Notes under the pieces: model-generated
Database searches by the model: none
Seen by the model: the letters and a program-made list of their open reading frames with translations, nothing else
Told to the model about the DNA's origin: nothing
Program-made: the position numbers and the translations under genes
In this document: piece by piece, positions 44,426 to 52,895 of the stretch
How positions within the stretch are numbered: the stretch's first letter is position 1
Layout of the letters: the number at the start of each line of letters is the position of its first letter
Assembly: GCA_934539295.1 (NCBI GenBank)
Contig: CAKTCN010000004.1
Location: 45,081-109,080, forward strand
DNA length: 64,000 nucleotides
Direction of reading: 5' to 3'
Source: an uncultured Allosphingosinicella sp.
Lineage (GTDB): Bacteria; Pseudomonadota; Alphaproteobacteria; Sphingomonadales; Sphingomonadaceae

Positions 44426-46603
44426 ATGACATTGAAGACAGCTCTTCTCGCCGGCGCAACCGCAATCGCGCTGGGCGGTTGCACCACCATGTCCAATAAC
44501 GCGGCGATCGCCGAGCCGGCAGCGGCTCCGGCTGAGGCACAGACGGCGGCGGCGACCGTTCCGAACAACATCCTGCTGGCCGACTGGTCGGGCGAATATG
44601 GCGGCGTGCCGCCCTTCGACCAGGTGACGCCGGCTTTGTTCCCCGAAGCGATCCAGTTCGGCATCGAGGAGCAGCGCCGCGAGATCCAGGCGATCACGCG
44701 CCATCGCGCAGCCCCCACGTTCGAGACGGTCGTGGTGCCGCTGGAGAAAGCCGGACAGCGGCTCGACCGCGTGCTCAGCATCTTCAGCGTCATGACCAGC
44801 AACATGGCGACGCCGGAATATCAGGCGCTCGACCGCGAATGGTCGCCCAAGTTGTCGGCCGCTTATGACGAGATCACGCTCAACCCCGAGCTGTTCCAGC
44901 GGGTCAAGGCGGTCTACGACAACCGGGAGGCGGCCGGGCTGGATGCCAAGCAGCAACGCCTCGTCACGCGTCTCTACGAGAGCATGGTGCGCAACGGCGC
45001 CAATCTGGATGCGGCGCAAAAGCAGCAATTGTCCGCCTACAACCAGCAGCTGGCCGAGAAATTCTCCACCTTCAGCGAGAAGCTGCTGGCCGACGAGAGC
45101 ACCTACACTGCGGCTACCGAGGCGCAGATGAAGGGCGTGCCGGCCGACATCAAGGCTGCGGCCAAGGCGGCCGCGGAGGAGCGCAAGCTGCCCGCCGGCA
45201 CCTATGCCATCGTCAATACGCGGTCGGCGGTCGATCCGGTGCTGACCTTCGCCGACGATCGTGCGGTGCGCGAGAAGGTGTGGCGCGCCTTCGTCAACCG
45301 CGGCGACAATGGTGACGCGAACGACACCAACCAGACCATCGCCGAGATCCTGAAGCTGCGCGCCGACCGCGCGAAGCTGCTCGGTTTCAACACGCATGCC
45401 GATTTCCGCATGCAGGACACGATGGCCAAGACGCCGGCGCGGGCCGAGGACCTGATGATGCGCGTGTGGCCGGCCGCCGTTGCTCGCGTGCGCGAGGAAG
45501 TGCGCGACCAGCAGGCGATCGCCGACAAGTCCGGTGCCAAGATCAAGATCGAGCCGTGGGACTATCGCTACTATCAGGAAAAGGTGCGGCAGGACCGCTA
45601 TTCGCTGAGCCAGGACGAGGTGAAGCAGTATTTCAGCCTGGATAACATCATCGCCGCTTCCTATTGGGCGGCGGGCGAGCTGTACGGGCTCGACTTCAAG
45701 GAAGTGACCGGCACGGTTCCGACCTGGAACCCGGACATCCGCGCCTACAGCGTCACGCAGCGCGGCACCGGCAAGCAGGTCGGCCTGTTCTACCGCGACG
45801 ATTTCGCCCGCACGGGCAAGCGTTCGGGTGCATGGGCGACCACCTATCGCAGCCGGGCGGGCCTGCTCGGCAACGAGATCGTGCTCGGGTCGAACAACAA
45901 CAATTTCGTGAAGCCGGGTGCGGGCCAGCCGGTGCTGATCAGCCTCGACGATGCCGAGACCCTGTTCCACGAGTTTGGCCACGCCATTCATTATTTCCTG
46001 TCGAACGTCGAATATCCGAGCCTGGGCGGCACGCCGCGCGACTTCGTGGAATATCCGAGCCAGGTGAACGAGAATTGGCTGCTGACGCCGCAGGTGCTGA
46101 GCCGCTTCGCCAAACATTACCAGACGGGTGCGCCGATGCCGAAGCCGCTGCTGGACAAGATCCAGGCGGCATCGACCTTCAACCAGGGCTTTGCGACGGT
46201 GGAATATCTGTCGTCGGCGATCGTCGACATGATGCTGCACACGCAGCCGAACGGCGTCACCGATCCGGACGCGTTCGAGCGTGAGGCGCTGGCCAAGATC
46301 GGCATGCCCAGCGAGATCGTGATGCGGCACCGCCTGCCGCAGTTCAATCACCTCTTCTCGTCCGATGCTTATTCGGCCGGCTATTATTCCTACCTGTGGT
46401 CGGAAACGATGGACGCCGACACCTGGGCGGCATTTGAGGAGACGGGCAACGTGTTCGATCCGGCAACGGCGCGGCGCTTTGCCGAGACCCTGCTGTCGAC
46501 CGGCCAGGAAACCGAGCGCGCCGAGGCGTATCGCGCCTTCCGCGGGCGCGATCCGGACGTCAACGCGCTGCTGAAGCGCCGCGGCTTCCCGACCGGAAAG
46601 TGA
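44426..46603 (+). CDS. M3-family zinc metallopeptidase (Dcp-like), lipoprotein
   Basis: A 725-residue peptidase of the thimet oligopeptidase/peptidyl-dipeptidase Dcp type. The zinc site HEFGH is at residues 515-519 in ETLFHEFGHAIHYF, with the third ligand Glu expected about 25 residues on in FVEYPSQVNENWL. The N-terminus is a lipoprotein signal (LLAGATAIALGGCTTM), which places it at the cell envelope, whereas E. coli Dcp is cytoplasmic. It would trim short peptides to dipeptides. Its stop overlaps the start of the next gene. Confidence 0.94.
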   Translation: MTLKTALLAGATAIALGGCTTMSNNAAIAEPAAAPAEAQTAAATVPNNILLADWSGEYGGVPPFDQVTPALFPEAIQFGIEEQRREIQAITRHRAAPTFETVVVPLEKAGQRLDRVLSIFSVMTSNMATPEYQALDREWSPKLSAAYDEITLNPELFQRVKAVYDNREAAGLDAKQQRLVTRLYESMVRNGANLDAAQKQQLSAYNQQLAEKFSTFSEKLLADESTYTAATEAQMKGVPADIKAAAKAAAEERKLPAGTYAIVNTRSAVDPVLTFADDRAVREKVWRAFVNRGDNGDANDTNQTIAEILKLRADRAKLLGFNTHADFRMQDTMAKTPARAEDLMMRVWPAAVARVREEVRDQQAIADKSGAKIKIEPWDYRYYQEKVRQDRYSLSQDEVKQYFSLDNIIAASYWAAGELYGLDFKEVTGTVPTWNPDIRAYSVTQRGTGKQVGLFYRDDFARTGKRSGAWATTYRSRAGLLGNEIVLGSNNNNFVKPGAGQPVLISLDDAETLFHEFGHAIHYFLSNVEYPSLGGTPRDFVEYPSQVNENWLLTPQVLSRFAKHYQTGAPMPKPLLDKIQAASTFNQGFATVEYLSSAIVDMMLHTQPNGVTDPDAFEREALAKIGMPSEIVMRHRLPQFNHLFSSDAYSAGYYSYLWSETMDADTWAAFEETGNVFDPATARRFAETLLSTGQETERAEAYRAFRGRDPDVNALLKRRGFPTGK

Positions 46604-47601
46604 TGCGGGCGCTGCTTTCACATGAGGTGGGTGGGCCGGATACGCTCCGGCTCACCGAGCTTCCCGATCCGGTGCCCGGCAAGGGGCAGTTGCTGGTGCG
46701 GGTGAAGGCATGCGCGATCAACTATCCCGACGTCCTCATCATCGAGGACAATTACCAGTTCAAACCGCCCCGGCCGTTCGCGCCGGGCGGCGAGATTGCG
46801 GGCGTGGTGGAAGCCGTTGGCGATGGTGTCGAGGGCTGGTCGGAGGGCGACCGGCTGATCGCCATGCTCGGCCATGGCGGTCTGGCCGAGAAGGTGCTGG
46901 TCGACGCACGCATGGCATTGCCGCTGCCTGAAGGCAGGAGCTTCGAGGAAGGGTCGGCGCTGATCCTGACTTATGCCACGTCGATCCATGCTTTGCTCGA
47001 TCGCGGCAGGCTGAAGGCCGGCGAGACCCTGCTCGTGCTCGGCGCGGCCGGCGGCGTCGGGCTGGCGGCGGTGGAACTCGGCAAGGCGTTCGGGGCGCGT
47101 GTCGTGGCAGCGGTTTCGTCGGAGGACAAGGCGGCGGCTGCGCGTGAGTCGGGGGCGGACGCGGTGATCGTCTATCCGCGCGGACCGTTCGACAAGGATG
47201 CGTCCAAGGCACTCGCGCGGCAGTTCAAGGATGCGGTGGGGCCGGACGGCGCGAACGTGATCTACGATCCGGTCGGCGGCGACTATACCGAGCCCGCCTT
47301 GCGCGCGACCGCATGGGAAGGGCGCTACCTGGTGGTCGGCTTTCCCGCCGGGATCGCCAAGCTGCCGCTCAACCTCACCCTGCTCAAGAGCTGCGACGTG
47401 TGCGGCGTCTTCTGGGGCGCCTTCGCCGCGCGCGATCCCCAGGCCAATGCCGCGCATGTGCAGACCCTCTTTTGGCTGTGGGAGGAAGGGCGTATCGCGC
47501 CGCGGGTCAGCCGCACCTGGCCGCTGGAGCAGGGCGGTGAAGCCATTGCCCACATGGCCGCCCGCCAGGCGGTGGGCAAACTCGTCGTGACGATGGGCTG
47601 A
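46603..47601 (+). CDS. NADPH:quinone oxidoreductase-type MDR protein
   Basis: A 332-residue zinc-free medium-chain dehydrogenase/reductase of the quinone oxidoreductase group. The GroES-like N-terminal domain has PDVLIIEDNYQFKPPRPFAP, and the Rossmann domain has LLVLGAAGGVGLAAVELGKA with the AAxGGVG nucleotide loop. No structural zinc cysteine cluster is present. Start is the ATG at 46603, sharing a base with the previous stop (TGATG); a GTG one codon earlier is possible. Substrate could be a quinone or an unsaturated carbonyl. Confidence 0.92.
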   Translation: MRALLSHEVGGPDTLRLTELPDPVPGKGQLLVRVKACAINYPDVLIIEDNYQFKPPRPFAPGGEIAGVVEAVGDGVEGWSEGDRLIAMLGHGGLAEKVLVDARMALPLPEGRSFEEGSALILTYATSIHALLDRGRLKAGETLLVLGAAGGVGLAAVELGKAFGARVVAAVSSEDKAAAARESGADAVIVYPRGPFDKDASKALARQFKDAVGPDGANVIYDPVGGDYTEPALRATAWEGRYLVVGFPAGIAKLPLNLTLLKSCDVCGVFWGAFAARDPQANAAHVQTLFWLWEEGRIAPRVSRTWPLEQGGEAIAHMAARQAVGKLVVTMG

Positions 47602-47666
47602 CGCTCGCGCGTTGCGCATGTTCGGCTTGCCGCCTATCTGGGGGCGTGAACGGAGCAGGTGCGAGC

Positions 47667-47990
47667 ATGACGACTTTTGACGATCGCGAGCGGGCATTCG
47701 AGAATATGTATGCGCGCGACCAGGAAATGCAGTTCAAGATCACGGCGCGGCGCAATCGCCTGCTGGGACAATGGGCGGCCGAGCTGATGGGCCTGACCGA
47801 AGTCGAGGCCGATGCCTATGCCAAGGACGTGGTGCGCGCCGATTTCGAGGAAGCGGGCGACGAGGATGTGATCCGCAAGCTGCTGGGCGATCTCACTTCG
47901 GCAGGCGTCGACATCGACGAGGCGCGCATTCGCTCCACGCTCGACGACAGGCAGGTCGAGGCGCGCCGCCAGATGATCGAGAGCCTGTAG
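47667..47990 (+). CDS. DUF1476 protein, ATPase inhibitor subunit zeta
   Basis: A 107-residue all-helical protein of the DUF1476 family. It opens TTFDDRERAFENMYARDQEM, then FKITARRNRLLGQWAAELMG and a conserved C-terminal helix (ARIRSTLDDRQVEARRQMIE). In Paracoccus denitrificans the family member is the zeta subunit that inhibits ATP hydrolysis by F1Fo-ATP synthase through its N-terminus. The family is confined mainly to alphaproteobacteria. bolA follows after 2 bp, and grxD after that. Confidence 0.92.
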   Translation: MTTFDDRERAFENMYARDQEMQFKITARRNRLLGQWAAELMGLTEVEADAYAKDVVRADFEEAGDEDVIRKLLGDLTSAGVDIDEARIRSTLDDRQVEARRQMIESL

Positions 47991-47992
47991 CC

Positions 47993-48226
47993 ATGGCGAT
48001 GGCCGCCCAGGAGATCGAGGCGCTGATCGTGGCCGGCATCCCGGACGCGCGGGTGGAGATTACCGACCTGGCCGGTGACGGCGACCATTATGCCGCCCGC
48101 GTGGTGGCCGAGAGTTTCAGGGGAATGCCGAGGGTGCGGCAGCACCAGCGCGTATACGCAGCACTGGGCGGACGGATGGGCGGGGTGCTGCATGCACTCC
48201 AGCTGACCACCGCCTTGCCCGAATAA
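47993..48226 (+). CDS. bolA: BolA family protein
   Basis: A 77-residue BolA-like protein: [20 protein letters not shown], then [20 protein letters not shown] with the characteristic [14 protein letters not shown] and conserved His. BolA proteins pair with monothiol CGFS glutaredoxins to bind and transfer [2Fe-2S] clusters. The CGFS glutaredoxin gene starts 11 bp downstream, which makes the pairing near certain. Two candidate ATGs lie at 47993 and 47999. Confidence 0.93.
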   Translation: MAMAAQEIEALIVAGIPDARVEITDLAGDGDHYAARVVAESFRGMPRVRQHQRVYAALGGRMGGVLHALQLTTALPE

Positions 48227-48237
48227 GGAGTGTAACC

Positions 48238-48558
48238 ATGTCCGACACCAATGCCCGCATCGACGAAATCGTGAAGAAGAACGACGTCGTCCTGTTCATG
48301 AAGGGCACCGCCCTGTTCCCGCAATGCGGCTTTTCCAGCCGCGCGATCGCGATCCTCGATCACCTGAACGTGCCGTACGAAACGGTGGATGTGCTGCAGG
48401 ATCCGGAGATCCGCAACGGCATCAAGGCTTATTCCGACTGGCCGACCATCCCGCAGCTCTATGTGAAGGGCGAGTTCGTGGGGGGTTCGGACATCATGAT
48501 GGAGATGTACGAGGCCGGCGAGCTGCAGGCGATGTTCGAGAACAAAGCCTCGGCCTGA
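48238..48558 (+). CDS. grxD: Monothiol glutaredoxin, Grx4 family
   Basis: A 106-residue monothiol glutaredoxin. The CGFS active site is in [16 protein letters not shown], followed by [20 protein letters not shown], the glutathione-binding TIP/GG region. It holds a bridging [2Fe-2S] cluster with glutathione and partners with BolA, encoded directly upstream. A strong ribosome-binding site (AAGGAG) precedes the ATG, and a terminator-like hairpin follows the stop. Confidence 0.96.
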   Translation: MSDTNARIDEIVKKNDVVLFMKGTALFPQCGFSSRAIAILDHLNVPYETVDVLQDPEIRNGIKAYSDWPTIPQLYVKGEFVGGSDIMMEMYEAGELQAMFENKASA

Positions 48559-48602
48559 GGGCCGGCACCGGATCGGCTGGGCCAAGCCGAGCCAAGGTCA
48601 CG

Positions 48603-48651
48603 AAAAAAGGCGGGCGCGCGACCGGACTGGAGCGCTGCCCGCCTTCTTCTT
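48603..48651 (+). terminator. Rho-independent terminator after grxD
   Basis: AAAAAAGGCGGGC (48603-48615) and GCCCGCCTTCTTCTT (48637-48651) pair over the AAGGCGGGC/GCCCGCCTT core with a 21-nt loop, and the right arm runs into a T-rich tail. The rest of the gap to 48870 shows no further gene or repeat. Confidence 0.78.
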
Positions 48652-48870
48652 GTGGACGCATATCATGGTGCGCGGATCGTGCCAGTTGCAGCGACTGCCC
48701 TGTTTTCTGCCCTGTGCGATGGTTAACGCGCCGCGCGGGTGGAGATGATTGTAAAGTCCCTCGACGCGCGCCAGGCGAGTTCAGCCGCAGACCGGCTCCG
48801 GCGACCGCGAGCGGAGAGAAGTCACGCCCGATCCTTGGATTTCCGCTCTTCCGGTGCCACATGCGATGAC

Positions 48871-49728
48871 ATGGAAGAGCAGGGGATCGACAGATACGTG
48901 GCGTTGAGCCCGCTGGTGCGGCGTATCCTTGCCCCCAATCCGTCACCCTTCACCTATACGGGAACGCAGACCCACATCGTCGGGCGCGGCGAGGTGGCGG
49001 TGATCGACCCGGGACCCGACCTTCCCCAGCATGTGGATGCGATCCTTGCCGCGACAGCGGGGGAGCGCATCAGCGCGATCCTGTGCACCCATACCCACCG
49101 CGACCATAGCCCGGCCGCCCGCCCGCTTGCCGAGGCGACCGGCGCGCCCGTGGTCGGGTGCGCGCCGCTGACGATGGACGATGCCGGACCGCGTTCCGAC
49201 GCCGCCTTCGACATCCACTATCGTCCGGATCGCGTCCTTGCCGATGGCGAGTGCGTGGAGGGTGATGGCTGGACGCTGGAGGCGATCGCGACGCCGGGCC
49301 ATACATCCAACCACCTCTGCTTCGCCTTGCCGCAGGAAGAGGCGCTGTTCAGCGGCGATCATGTGATGGGATGGTCGACCACGGTGGTCGCGCCGCCGGA
49401 CGGTGACATGACGGCCTATCTCAGGAGCCTGGAGCGCCTGCTGGGCCGGGGCGAGCGCATCTATTACCCCGCTCATGGTGACCCGATCGAACGGCCGCAG
49501 CGGCTGGTGCGCGGCATGCTGGGGCATCGCCGCAGCCGCGAGGGGCAGATATTGCGGCAGCTGAAGGCCGGGGAAGGGCGGATCGAGGCGATGGTCGGGG
49601 CGATGTACAAGGGGCTCGACCCGCGGCTGACCGGCGCGGCGGCGCGATCGGTGCTGGCGCACCTGATCGATCTCGAGGGACGGGGCATGGTCGTGCGCGA
49701 GGATGACAGCTGGAGGCTGGCCGCATGA
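48871..49728 (+). CDS. Metallo-beta-lactamase-fold hydrolase (LACTB2-like)
   Basis: A 285-residue MBL-fold protein with zinc motif CTHTHRDHSPAARPL, then ATPGHTSNHLCFAL, FSGDHVMGWSTTVV and YYPAHGDPIERPQRL. The C-terminal ~50 residues form a winged-helix-like domain (ILRQLKAGEGRIEAMVGAMY), as in the LACTB2 subfamily, whose human member is an endoribonuclease. ATG 48871 is preferred; the open frame before it lies in the low-similarity leader. The stop overlaps the DUF4230 gene. Confidence 0.9.
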   Translation: MEEQGIDRYVALSPLVRRILAPNPSPFTYTGTQTHIVGRGEVAVIDPGPDLPQHVDAILAATAGERISAILCTHTHRDHSPAARPLAEATGAPVVGCAPLTMDDAGPRSDAAFDIHYRPDRVLADGECVEGDGWTLEAIATPGHTSNHLCFALPQEEALFSGDHVMGWSTTVVAPPDGDMTAYLRSLERLLGRGERIYYPAHGDPIERPQRLVRGMLGHRRSREGQILRQLKAGEGRIEAMVGAMYKGLDPRLTGAAARSVLAHLIDLEGRGMVVREDDSWRLAA

Positions 49729-50432
49729 GGCGTCCGTTGATCCTCCTGGTTGGATTGGTCGTGCTGGTGGGCGTCCTGCTGCTCGGCCTGCGGCTGGTGC
49801 AGGACGCGGCGCGCGGTCCCGATCCGCAGACGATCGCGACGGCGAGCCTTCAGTCCATGCAGGAACAGGCGCGACTTACGCCTTTTTCTGCGCGCTTCGT
49901 GGCGGTGGTGACGTCGCGGCAGTCGCGCTTCCTGTTCAGCACGGAAAAGACGCTGATCATGCCCGGTACCGTCCGCTATGAAGTGGACCTTGCCAAGCTG
50001 CGCCAGCAGGACGTGCGCTGGGACGAGGGCACGCGCACGCTGTCGGTCGCGCTGCCGCCGATCGAGGTGTCGCAGCCGCAGGTCGACCTCAACGAGATCA
50101 AGGAATATGGTGACGGCGGCCTGCTGGGACGCGTCGGCGATACCGAGGACCGGCTCGACGCCGCCAATCGCAGCCGGGGCCAGCAGGAATTGATGCGCCA
50201 GGCGCAGGCGCCTACGCCCATGCGCCTCGCCCGCGATGCGGCACGCCGCGCGGTGGAGCGCAGCTTCGCCATGCCGCTCAAGGCCGCCGGCATCGATGCC
50301 GCGGTGGCGGTGCGCTTCGTGGACGAGCCGCGCGAGAATGATCCTTCCGAGCTCGACAGGTCGCGCGCGGTGGAAGACGTGTTAAAGGAACGGCAAGCGC
50401 AGCGTGCGCAGCCGGTTGGGACAGGACAATGA
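49725..50432 (+). CDS. DUF4230 membrane-anchored protein
   Basis: A 235-residue protein with an N-terminal signal anchor (residues ~5-24, [20 protein letters not shown]) and an extracytoplasmic domain containing [20 protein letters not shown] and [12 protein letters not shown], which fits the DUF4230 family. Function unknown. It is joined by four-base overlaps to the MBL gene before it and nadA after it, so all three are likely one transcript. Confidence 0.8.
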   Translation: MRRPLILLVGLVVLVGVLLLGLRLVQDAARGPDPQTIATASLQSMQEQARLTPFSARFVAVVTSRQSRFLFSTEKTLIMPGTVRYEVDLAKLRQQDVRWDEGTRTLSVALPPIEVSQPQVDLNEIKEYGDGGLLGRVGDTEDRLDAANRSRGQQELMRQAQAPTPMRLARDAARRAVERSFAMPLKAAGIDAAVAVRFVDEPRENDPSELDRSRAVEDVLKERQAQRAQPVGTGQ

Positions 50433-51430
50433 ACGCACCGAACATGAGCCTAGTGGGGCTGGACCTTCGCGCCGAGATCGAGCGGCTGCGCAAGGAGCGC
50501 AATGCCGTGATCCTCGCTCACTACTACCAGGATCCTGCCTTGCAGGACCTTGCCGATTTCGTGGGCGACAGCCTGGACCTGTCGCGCAAGGCGGCGGCGA
50601 CCGATGCAGACGTTATCGCCTTTTGCGGCGTGCGCTTCATGGCGGAGACGGCGAAGATCCTGTCGCCGGACAAGACGGTGGTGCTGCCGGACATGGATGC
50701 GGGGTGCAGCCTGGAGGATAGCTGCCCGCCCGACCAGTTTGCGGCGTTCCGGGCGAAGCATCCGGACCATATCGCGCTCACCTACATCAACTGCTCGACG
50801 GAGGTGAAGGCGCTCAGCGACATCATCGTCACGTCCTCGTCGGCCGAGACGATCCTGAGTCAGATCCCCAAGGACCAGCCGATCATCTTCGGGCCCGACA
50901 AGAATCTGGGCGGCTATCTGGCGCGCAAGACCGGCCGCGACCTGCTGCTGTGGCCGGGCGTGTGCATCGTGCACGAAGCCTTTTCGGAAACCGAGCTGCT
51001 GAAGCTCAAGGCGCAATATCCGGGGGCGCCGGTGCTCGCCCATCCCGAATGCCCCGGCCACATACTCGACCATGCCGACCATGTCGGGTCGACCAAGGCG
51101 ATCCTCGATTATGCGCTGAGCTCGCCATCCGAGGTGATGATCGTCGCGACCGAGCCGCACATCATCCACCAGATGGAAAAGGCCGCGCCGCACAAGACCT
51201 TCATCGGCGCACCGGGCGCGGACGGAAACTGCAATTGCAACATGTGCCCCTATATGGCGCTGAACACGATGGAGAAGCTGTACCTGGCGCTTCGCGACCT
51301 CACGCCGCGGGTCGAGATCGAGGAAGAGGTGCGACTGGCCGCCAAGAAGTCCCTCGATCGCATGCTCGACATGGCGGGCCGCACGGTGGGGCAGGGTGAT
51401 GTCGGCCGGCCGGTAATTGCCGGAGCCTGA
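50429..51430 (+). CDS. nadA: Quinolinate synthase NadA
   Basis: A 333-residue [4Fe-4S] enzyme that condenses iminoaspartate with dihydroxyacetone phosphate to quinolinate in NAD synthesis. Motifs include [31 protein letters not shown] and the three expected cluster cysteines in [20 protein letters not shown] and [10 protein letters not shown]. The partner genes nadB and nadC are not in the window. It overlaps DUF4230 upstream and is followed almost at once by a GT29-like gene. Confidence 0.97.
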   Translation: MNAPNMSLVGLDLRAEIERLRKERNAVILAHYYQDPALQDLADFVGDSLDLSRKAAATDADVIAFCGVRFMAETAKILSPDKTVVLPDMDAGCSLEDSCPPDQFAAFRAKHPDHIALTYINCSTEVKALSDIIVTSSSAETILSQIPKDQPIIFGPDKNLGGYLARKTGRDLLLWPGVCIVHEAFSETELLKLKAQYPGAPVLAHPECPGHILDHADHVGSTKAILDYALSSPSEVMIVATEPHIIHQMEKAAPHKTFIGAPGADGNCNCNMCPYMALNTMEKLYLALRDLTPRVEIEEEVRLAAKKSLDRMLDMAGRTVGQGDVGRPVIAGA

Positions 51431-51440
51431 CCCGAGCCGC

Positions 51441-52844
51441 ATGGACGAGGGCGCCGACCCAGCCGCCGAAAAGGCGGAGAAGCGCCGCCGTGCGCAGGAA
51501 GCACGCAGCCTTGCCGAACAGGCGCGCGAGGCGGCGGGGCAGGGCGACGACGAAGGTGCCGAGCGCCTGTTCCACGCCGCGGCCGCGCTCGGCAAGATGT
51601 CGGCACTGGGCGAATGGTGCCGAATAGCGCTGAAGCGAGGGGAGTTCGCCCGAGCGCTGGAGACTTTCGAGCGGTTCGCCGGATGTGGCGAGGCGTGGGT
51701 GGCTGCCACCGGCCAACACCTCACCTATGAGGCGCTTAGGGTTGGTCATGCCGGCGCGCTCGATGCGATGCTGGAGCGGCTGGTGTCGAGCGAAAGCAGC
51801 CGGGATGTCGCGCGGCCCTTGCTGCTGCTGACGCGAAATTCGGCATCGCGCTTCGATGCGGAGACGGTGGCGCTCGCCCATGAGGAACTCGCCTCGCCCC
51901 TGCCGCATGCCAAGGGATTTCCGAACGCCCTCGCCATTGCCCTTCGCCGCTGCCGCGACGCAGGCGAGGGAGAGGCGATGCTCCGCCAATTGCTCGCGCG
52001 GGATCTCGGCGATCTTCGAAGCGTCATCGAGGAACATCTGGCGGTGTCGCTGGCCGGGCAGGGGCGCATCACCGATCTGATCGAGCTGACACGAACGTCA
52101 CCTTCGTTGCGGAGCGCCCTCGGCAAGGGCTTCCTCCCCAGCGCCATTGCAGTGGCGGCCGAGCCGTGCCTCGCCGAGGCGGGTGAGGTCGAAGCTGCGC
52201 GCGAGATCGTGAATTTCTCCGAGAGCATGACCGCAACGGGCGCGCAGCTTCTTGCCCGGCTTGGGGATGCGCAGAGCATCGCCATTGTCGGCAATGGATC
52301 GAGCGGGATCGGCCAGGGTGCCGGCGATGCGATCGACAGCCGGCAGATGGTGATCCGCTTCAACAATTTCCGCATCGAGGGGTTCGAGGCGGATTATGGC
52401 AGCAGGACGGACCTGATCGTGCGGCGGCGTGAGGACGACCCGTCGCTCGACACGCCGCTGCGGCCCGGTCTTCCGGTCCTCTTCAGCGGTCTTGGCATGC
52501 CGTTCGGCAATCGCGACTGGTCGCTCCCGCGCCGGATCGCAGCGCAGGGTATTCCGGTCGGCTTCCTTCCGGCCGAGCCGCTTGTCGAGCTGGTGGAGGT
52601 TCTGGAAGCCGTCCCGACCGCGGGGCTGAGCATGGTGTGGCTGACGGCGGCGATACGCGGTGCGGTTTCGCGAAACGAATTGTTCGGCTTCACGCTGGCA
52701 CCGCATGCGCGGCTACCCCTGATCGACCATTATTATGGAGCGCCGATCCTGTGCACGCGGCATGCTTATGATCGGGAGATGCAGTTGCTGAATGTGTTGG
52801 TCGACGGGCTGGTCCGGCCCTCGCGCTGGACGCCTGCCGCCTGA
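51441..52844 (+). CDS. Candidate GT29 sialyltransferase-fold glycosyltransferase
   Basis: A 467-residue protein. Residues ~1-270 are helical and repeat-like (TPR-like), with a coiled N-terminus. The C-terminal ~190 residues match the motifs of animal-type sialyltransferases in order: L-motif-like IAIVGNGSSGIGQGAGDAID with VIRFNNF and GFEADYGSRTDL (~280-325), S-motif-like PTAGLSMVWLT (~392-402), motif III HYYG (~430) and VS motif HAYDRE (~441, His-x4-Glu). No CMP-sialic acid genes are near and there is no signal peptide, so donor and acceptor are unknown. A TTG start eight codons upstream inside nadA is possible. Confidence 0.75.
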   Translation: MDEGADPAAEKAEKRRRAQEARSLAEQAREAAGQGDDEGAERLFHAAAALGKMSALGEWCRIALKRGEFARALETFERFAGCGEAWVAATGQHLTYEALRVGHAGALDAMLERLVSSESSRDVARPLLLLTRNSASRFDAETVALAHEELASPLPHAKGFPNALAIALRRCRDAGEGEAMLRQLLARDLGDLRSVIEEHLAVSLAGQGRITDLIELTRTSPSLRSALGKGFLPSAIAVAAEPCLAEAGEVEAAREIVNFSESMTATGAQLLARLGDAQSIAIVGNGSSGIGQGAGDAIDSRQMVIRFNNFRIEGFEADYGSRTDLIVRRREDDPSLDTPLRPGLPVLFSGLGMPFGNRDWSLPRRIAAQGIPVGFLPAEPLVELVEVLEAVPTAGLSMVWLTAAIRGAVSRNELFGFTLAPHARLPLIDHYYGAPILCTRHAYDREMQLLNVLVDGLVRPSRWTPAA

Positions 52845-52895
52845 CGCGCCTACACTTCACCGACTTACGCCGCTCAGCCCGACAGGAGCCCGCTT

